From Opisthocomus hoazin (Eukaryota > Chordata > Aves > Opisthocomiformes > Opisthocomidae): DNA of 64,000 nucleotides. Of this stretch, positions 21,701 through 64,000 are shown piece by piece (the stretch's first letter is position 1; every line of letters begins with the position of its first letter). Where the stretch lies: positions 22,113,537 to 22,177,536 of the forward strand of contig NC_134428.1 in NCBI RefSeq assembly GCF_030867145.1, written 5' to 3'. The notes beneath the pieces were generated by a model. It ran no database searches and was not told the DNA's origin. It saw nothing but the letters and a program-made list of their open reading frames with translations. Both the position numbers and the translations under genes were made by a program.

Positions 21701-22592
21701 GCTCATCTGGGCCTACATGCTCTCCATCGCCATGACCTACTTCATCACGCTGTGCCTTTTTCCCGGGCTGGAGTCGGAGATCCACAACTGCACGCTGGGG
21801 GAATGGCTCCCCATCCTCATCATGGCCATCTTCAACCTCTCCGACTTCGTCGGCAAGGTAGGAGGCCAACTCCAGCGTGGTGGGGTGGATGTGTCCCTTC
21901 CACCGTGCCTCCTTTTTGTGTCCTCCTTCAAACCCGCTTGGCTCCACCAAGGGTCAGCAACCCCCCGATGGGTATCTGAGTGTGAGGTTGCTCTTCAGCA
22001 CGGCTGAGGTTGGGCTCCTGCCGCAGATGGTCTTGCCACCATCTCATCTTCTCCTTGCTGCCCAATTTTGGGCACTATGTTGCCCTCCCCAGCCTCCTTG
22101 CCCCCCCCAATGTGGTCTCTGCCCCTCGCTGCAGATCCTGGCTGCCCTGCCCTACGACTGGAGAGGGACGCACCTCCTCGTCTACTCCTGCCTCCGTGTG
22201 GTCTTCATCCCCCTCTTCATCATGTGTGTCTACCCCAACGGGAGTCCCACCTTTGGCCACCCTGCCTGGCCCTGCATCTTTTCTCTCCTCATGGGCATCA
22301 CCAATGGCTACTTCGGCAGCGTTCCCATGATCCTGGCCGCTGGCAAAGTGAGCCCTGAGCAGCGGGAGCTGGCAGGTAGGACCAAGCCCTCCTGGGAATC
22401 CCACACAGGGTGGCCAGAGCACCCTGACACCCCACATCCCTTCCCGCAGGGAACACCATGACCGTGTCCTACATGACGGGCTTGACGCTGGGCTCAGCCG
22501 TGGCGTATTTTGCCTACAGCCTCACCAGTACATCCCACAGTACCTGTTTCTACACCGAGACCTCCAACGGCTCCTTCACGGCGGGGTACTGA
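18549..22592 (+). CDS. SLC29A4: SLC29A4, equilibrative nucleoside transporter 4 / plasma membrane monoamine transporter (whole gene)
   Basis: Polyspecific, proton-stimulated organic cation transporter of the SLC29 family. It moves serotonin, dopamine and similar amines, and adenosine at low pH, across the plasma membrane. Ten coding exons (18549-18708, 19452-19583, 19698-19811, 19892-20020, 20484-20558, 20933-21198, 21286-21421, 21670-21857, 22135-22375, 22450-22592) join in frame to 527 codons plus TGA. The human protein as I know it is 530. Family features visible: an acidic cytosolic N-terminus; TM1 with LLPYNSFITD (about residues 79-88); the GVMTGES segment with Glu203, matching the charge-sensing human Glu206; a long polar loop between TM6 and TM7; and a C-terminal half with MILAAGKVSPEQRELAGNT. 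The start is taken at the second of two adjacent ATGs (18549) because it has A at -3 and G at +4 and matches the usual MGSVG opening. The gene converges with TNRC18. Confidence 0.95.
18935..19108. repeat. 58-bp tandem repeat in SLC29A4 intron 2
   Basis: Three copies of a 58-base unit starting AGGGCTTGGGGATGCTCCC at 18935, 18993 and 19051. They are nearly identical, which points to recent tandem duplication. Confidence 0.92.
19452..19583 (+). CDS. SLC29A4: SLC29A4 coding exon 2
   Basis: Acceptor TTGGGGCAG. Codes the end of the N-terminus, TM1 (IYFAMLLAGVGFLLPYNSF) and the start of the first extracellular loop (DVDYLHHKYP). Donor CAG|GTAGGT. Confidence 0.95.
19698..19811 (+). CDS. SLC29A4: SLC29A4 coding exon 3
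   Basis: Acceptor CTCTCCGCAG. Codes TM2 (SIVFDMSLTYILVALVAVIL) and the following loop NNALVELLSLHTRISV. Donor G|GTGAGT. Confidence 0.95.
19892..20020 (+). CDS. SLC29A4: SLC29A4 coding exon 4
   Basis: Acceptor CCCACCCACAG after an 80-base intron. Codes TM3 and most of TM4 (GYLFALGPLLFVSICDVW, then AINLVAVGVVAFGCT). Donor CAG|GTATGC. Confidence 0.95.
20484..20558 (+). CDS. SLC29A4: SLC29A4 coding exon 5
   Basis: Short 75-base exon after acceptor CTCCTGAAG. Codes VQQSSFYGYTGLLPKRYTQ and GVMTGE, including Glu203, which corresponds to human Glu206, a residue reported to set cation selectivity. Donor GAGA|GTAAGT. Confidence 0.95.
20933..21198 (+). CDS. SLC29A4: SLC29A4 coding exon 6
   Basis: Acceptor TGCCACCAG. 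Codes TM5 (AGVIISLSRIFTKLLL), TM6 (VIFFFISIGMELTCFILHLL) and the first part of the large cytosolic loop rich in basic residues. Donor TTT|GTAAGC, phase 0. Confidence 0.95.
21286..21421 (+). CDS. SLC29A4: SLC29A4 coding exon 7
   Basis: Acceptor CTCCATGCAG. Codes the rest of the large cytosolic loop (ENPPRGQPSSPRG, then YMRFDVPRPKIKRSWPSFR), the least conserved part of the protein. Donor G|GTGGGT. Confidence 0.93.
21670..21857 (+). CDS. SLC29A4: SLC29A4 coding exon 8
   Basis: Acceptor CCTGCCAG. Codes TM7 (IWAYMLSIAMTYFITLCLF) and TM8 (WLPILIMAIFNLSDFVGK). The loop between them has an NCT sequon at Asn377, predicted extracellular. Donor AAG|GTAGGA. Confidence 0.95.
22135..22375 (+). CDS. SLC29A4: SLC29A4 coding exon 9
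   Basis: Acceptor CTCGCTGCAG. Codes TM9 (LLVYSCLRVVFIPLFIMCVY), TM10 (PCIFSLLMGITNGYFGSVPM) and the conserved ILAAGKVSPEQRELAG. Donor CAG|GTAGGA. Confidence 0.95.
22450..22592 (+). CDS. SLC29A4: SLC29A4 coding exon 10 (terminal)
   Basis: Acceptor CTTCCCGCAG after a 74-base intron. Codes TM11 (NTMTVSYMTGLTLGSAVAYF) and a short Ser/Thr-rich extracellular C-terminus with an NGS sequon, ending AGY and TGA at 22590-22592. Confidence 0.95.
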
Positions 22593-24150
22593 GCCCCAGG
22601 GCGGGGCGACGGGGATGGGATAGGACCTGCTTCCCACTGTGGTCCCCACCGTGGTCCCCACCGCCCCGCTCAGCCCGTGTCCTCCTCTGGGGAGGGAGCC
22701 CGGAGCCGGCAATCTGCCCCGGGGGGGGCAGGGACCAGCATCCTGTCGGCATGGGGCTAAACCGCCCATGCTGCCCAGCCAGGGGCACTTTTTGGGGTGA
22801 CATTTCCCCCCACCCCAGGGGATGGTCCCGTTGCTCTTGGGGGAGCACCCCATCAGCGACGAGCAGCTCTGCAGTGGAGGTTGGAGGGGGAGGTCTTCTC
22901 CTTTTGAGCCAAGCCATTGCCAGGAGGACGAAAATACTGCCAAATCCCAAAGGGAACAGGACCAGTGCTGGGGAGGAGGGTGATGGTGGGCTGGGGAGGA
23001 AGAGGAAGAGCAAGAGAGGAAGGAAATGCTCCTTCAGGCCCCAGTGGGGCTCAGCTTTCATCGATAGTACTGTAGGTTTCCACCGAGACTGGCTTGAAAG
23101 CATGACCCCTCCCCAGATAAGCCAGTTGCTGTGTGAAAGACCCAATTTACTTCTGCTGGCTAAAAAAAACCAATCTAACAAATTTTTTGTTGTTGTGTCT
23201 TGGTTTTGACCCCCCCGGACTGCAAGAGAGGCAGGGTCTTACCTGCCCCCCCCACCCTGCAGGTCTGCCCCATCGCAGCGGGGCGGGAGCGGGGGTCTTG
23301 AGGCCGTAGCACTGCAGATGCTACCCATGGGCCACTGCTGAGCTTAGGGTTTATTGTGAGGGACATCAGCGAAGCCAACGCCAGGTTAGATGTCTTTGCA
23401 ACGCCGCCTGCTCGTTAGCTGTGCCACCAGCACCAGCATGGCCCTGGCACTGCAGCTGTTGGGGGGTCTCAGGGTGCCCCTTGGGCTGCTCCCCATCTCC
23501 TGGGTCCCCTCTGGCACCTGGACTCGTCACCGGGCCAGCCTGCAATCCACGGGCAGCGAGCGGGAGAGCGATCAGGCCAAGGGCAGCTGGAACCATCTGG
23601 AGAACGTGCCAACACCAGAGGCTGCCGCTTCTCAGCCCAGGCCGTGCCACCGCCCAAGGGAGCCAAGCCCAAGGGCTGGAGGCGGTGGGAGCGGCAGGCA
23701 GCGAGTGCCCAGCTCGAGACCCCCAATCCAGCCCCACCAGCACCCGGGGGGCTCAGCTGCCAAGCACCCGGCTGGTGGAACCACAGCTCACCCCAAAACG
23801 AGCCAACCCAGGGTTTCACCCTCAAGGCCTCGTCCCCGCAGGGCTCAGGAGCTGCCGTGAGCACAGGGGCAGGGGAAGGACTCGCACCTCCCGCCACAGG
23901 GGCCCAGCGAGCAGAGACCTCCGCTCCGGGGTCCCCTCCCGTCCGCCAGTGCCACCCCACACGGGGACAGACGGACGGACAGAAGGACGGGCGCTCCCTG
24001 AAGAGCAGCACCTGGGTTGGGTCTGTCCCCGAGCAGGAGGCAGGGGCCGAGCCAGAGAGCAACCACTGCCACCAAGGGGAGAACAACCCCGCGGTCAGGA
24101 CAAGCGAGACAAAGAAAGATGCTTCGTTGGGTTGCTTTTTTTCAATTAAT
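22593..24150 (+). other. SLC29A4: SLC29A4 3'UTR and convergent intergenic tail
   Basis: No splice signal follows the stop. There is no canonical AATAAA or ATTAAA on the plus strand before 24486. A GT-rich patch at 23182-23210 (TTTTTGTTGTTGTGTCTTGG) could mark a cleavage site with a weak signal. The true 3' end is undetermined. Confidence 0.5.
23350..23355 (-). promoter_or_regulatory. TNRC18: Candidate distal poly(A) signal for TNRC18
   Basis: TTTATT on the plus strand reads AATAAA on the minus strand. It is the only canonical signal found on the minus strand between the TNRC18 stop and this point, about 2.9 kb after the stop. Confidence 0.35.
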
Positions 24151-26276
24151 TTTTTTTTTTTTTTATGAAAAAAGATCACACGGAGTTCTCCAACAAACAG
24201 AATGCCAAAAAAATCGTTTTAAACAAAACATAAACAAAACAAAACAAAACAAAAAAGACAAAAACCTGGCTCTCCTTTCCTCTCGATTGTCTGAAATATC
24301 CTTGTGTTCCATAGAAGGCAGTGGGTTTTAAGTGCTTTCTATTTAACATTAGCATAAAATCTCTCTCGCGCGCTCTCTCTCGCTCTTTAAAATAGGCTCA
24401 CACAATTTGCTTCTAGAAGTACAGTACACTTTGAGCGTGGGGGGTGTGCCTGTTCCCAGATCATTTACAATCACAATCCAACAGGAAATAAAAAATAATA
24501 TTCTAAACGTCAGACTGTGTTCATTTCTCTCGGTTTTTTTTTTCCTTTTTTTTTATAATTTCATAATTTTTTTCACAGTTTTAAAAAGTTTATATTTATA
24601 TATATATATTTATATTTATATTTATAATTAAAAAGTTGAATCCATTTAAAGACTTATAATACAGGAGGGCTAACGAGTCTTTTGGTACATTAAAACTGTA
24701 CAGGCTAGAACCGTCGCTATCCGCCGCGCCGGTGCCCCGGGGTGGAGATGGCACGGGCTCAGCACCATGTGGTTCCTTTAAAGGACGAGGGGTAACTTCG
24801 CAGCGGCGTCCCTCTCCCCCGAGCCGCCGGTCCCCGGTCCGCAGCCGGTACCGGGGCGGATAGTTTTCCAATCCGTCCTTGTCTTCAGCGTCTCCCCACG
24901 GGAGCCTGGGCCGTCGCTCCCGGCCGAGCCGGGCCCCGCTCCGCGTCCTAGCGATCTGTAGTGCCAGTCGGTAGTTGCAAAGTTCAGTGCGTCTCTTGGG
25001 AGGTTGGTTTTTTTTCGTGTTAAGTGCAAAGATGTTGCATCGTCGCGTGGTTCTCTGCCGCGTCCCTTCCGGCTGGGTGCAGCCCCGGTGCGGTGACGGC
25101 GGCACCGTGGGTCCGGTGGGAGCGAGACGGTGGGTCAGCTCCGGAGGGAGGAGGCAGAGATGGTGGCGGCTCCCCAGGAGCTGTGGGGAGGTTGGCCGGC
25201 TGGATGGAGCAAGCTGGACGGTCCCTTCCCCGAGGCCAAAGCAGCGGCGGGGCTCTGGTGGTGGAAACGCCACAGGCGGGCACAGCCGCGCTTCGCACTC
25301 TGTCCCCGCTCCCTTCGAACGACGAGCGAGGGCTTCTCAGGAGCTCCAGTCTCTGCCCGGGCAAGGCGAGGCGGGCACAGCCGGGTGAAGGATGCCAAAT
25401 CCAACGGCCTGCGGTCCCCTCTGCTCCACGCACCGAGCAGCAGCTCTTCCCCGTCACTCCCTGGCCCCCTTCACCGCAGCACGCTCCCAGACGAGCTCTT
25501 TGTTCGCCAAGTGTCACCCCCAGCCAGGCGCTTGCCCCACCCCGTGCCCTTCCAGGGCAGGAGGGACGCCGAGTCACAGGGAACGCGGCTTCAGGCCGTT
25601 TGTTCGAGGCAGTGGGAAGGCAGCAGCGCAGACTGGATGCTGGCTCCTCTTCCACCCGGCCCAGGCCCTCTCCTGCCGTACCACGCCAGGGCCAGCTCTG
25701 CCCCTCGCTGCTCCACGCTGTGGACAGCGGCCTCCAGGGCAAGGGAACAGTGAAAAGGCGCCAAGAGAGACTCATCTCCTTTGTCTTTCACCCTGTCCTT
25801 CCTAAAGGGTCATGCGAAACTAAGCACGAAAGGGAATATAAGGACGGAGAGGAGCGTACGCTGAAGGCCAGTGCGTGTCCTTCCGCGTTACTGATGGGGG
25901 CAAAGGACACAAAAGGGATCCCTCCTGGCGGGGAGTCCCGCTGGTGAAATGATCACGAGACCCATGTGCTTTCCTGGACCAAAAGGAGGAAGGGAGAAGT
26001 TGGTCAAGTGTCACCTTACTTAAAGCCACTTCCAGAAGAGCCTTGGGGTTCAAGCACCACCACCACCACCCAACAGCATCTTCCTCCAGTCCTGTAACTG
26101 CTTCCCCAACCCCTTTCTTCAGCCCTCTCCTTCCTCCTCGCATCTCTCGCGCTCTCCTGTCTGTAGTGTGACACAGAAGTTCTGAGCATTGAAAGAAACA
26201 ATCATGTCGTCTGAACAGGCACGTCCTCAGGTTTGTCCCGTCCCTTCCCAGGGGGTGGCACGTGTCCCCTGGGCGG
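24151..26276 (-). other. TNRC18: TNRC18 3' untranslated region (3' limit uncertain)
   Basis: Follows the TNRC18 stop on the minus strand. The distal part (24160-24720) is AT-rich and complex, as in conserved long 3'UTRs. It contains a CT-type run at 24360-24386 and TATA/ATTT runs at 24590-24630. Near 24170 the minus strand reads CATAAA followed by a long A-run, a possible proximal end. Use of the AATAAA at 23350 would extend it over SLC29A4's 3' region. Confidence 0.55.
24590..24630. repeat. AT-rich simple repeat
   Basis: TATATTTATA units with an (AT)n core, inside the presumed TNRC18 3'UTR. Confidence 0.85.

Positions 26277-64000
<37,724 letters not shown>

Overview
The window looks like avian nuclear DNA. 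It carries compact spliced genes, at least six fragments of CR1 non-LTR retrotransposons with the bird-type 3' tail (ATTCTGTG octamers), a GC-rich promoter island and several minisatellites. Three genes are present, in the order WIPI2 (+), SLC29A4 (+), TNRC18 (-). This matches the order I know from human 7p22.1, so gene identity rests on both sequence and synteny. The species cannot be named from the sequence.

Layout: 1-703 holds the end of WIPI2 (autophagy PI3P effector), whose last coding exon is 591-703, with 3'UTR to about 1300. Bases 1300-16040 are intergenic: five low-copy stretches, four CR1 fragments, a minisatellite at 7.7-8.0 kb, AT-rich POU/homeobox-site-rich islands at 9.3, 10.6-10.9 and 11.9 kb, and a CCAT-type satellite at 15.5-16.0 kb. 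Bases 16040-16700 are a CpG island with the untranslated first exon of SLC29A4 (donor after 16396). Its ten coding exons (18549-22592) splice in frame to 527 codons plus stop and encode the plasma membrane monoamine transporter ENT4/PMAT.

SLC29A4 and TNRC18 converge tail to tail across 22.6-26.3 kb. The rest of the window, 26277-64000, is TNRC18 on the minus strand. I traced 27 coding exons, the most 5' one cut by the window edge. All splice phases agree and give 2833 codons plus stop without a frameshift. The protein is a large nuclear chromatin factor with a long disordered N-terminal part, a glutamine-rich coil, a charged coiled coil followed by an AT-hook, acidic and serine tracts, a Tudor-like module and a C-terminal BAH domain. 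In the human protein the BAH domain reads H3K9me3 and helps silence retroelements.

I found no convincing undescribed gene system. The points most worth a second look are: a CR1 copy whose 3' tail abuts a TNRC18 splice acceptor; three tandem NAGNAG acceptors in TNRC18; a weak donor before the 7-kb intron; the convergent, possibly overlapping, 3' ends; a possible in-frame N-terminal extension of ENT4 from the supposedly untranslated exon 1; and a YY1/GC-box-rich candidate internal promoter near 44.8 kb.
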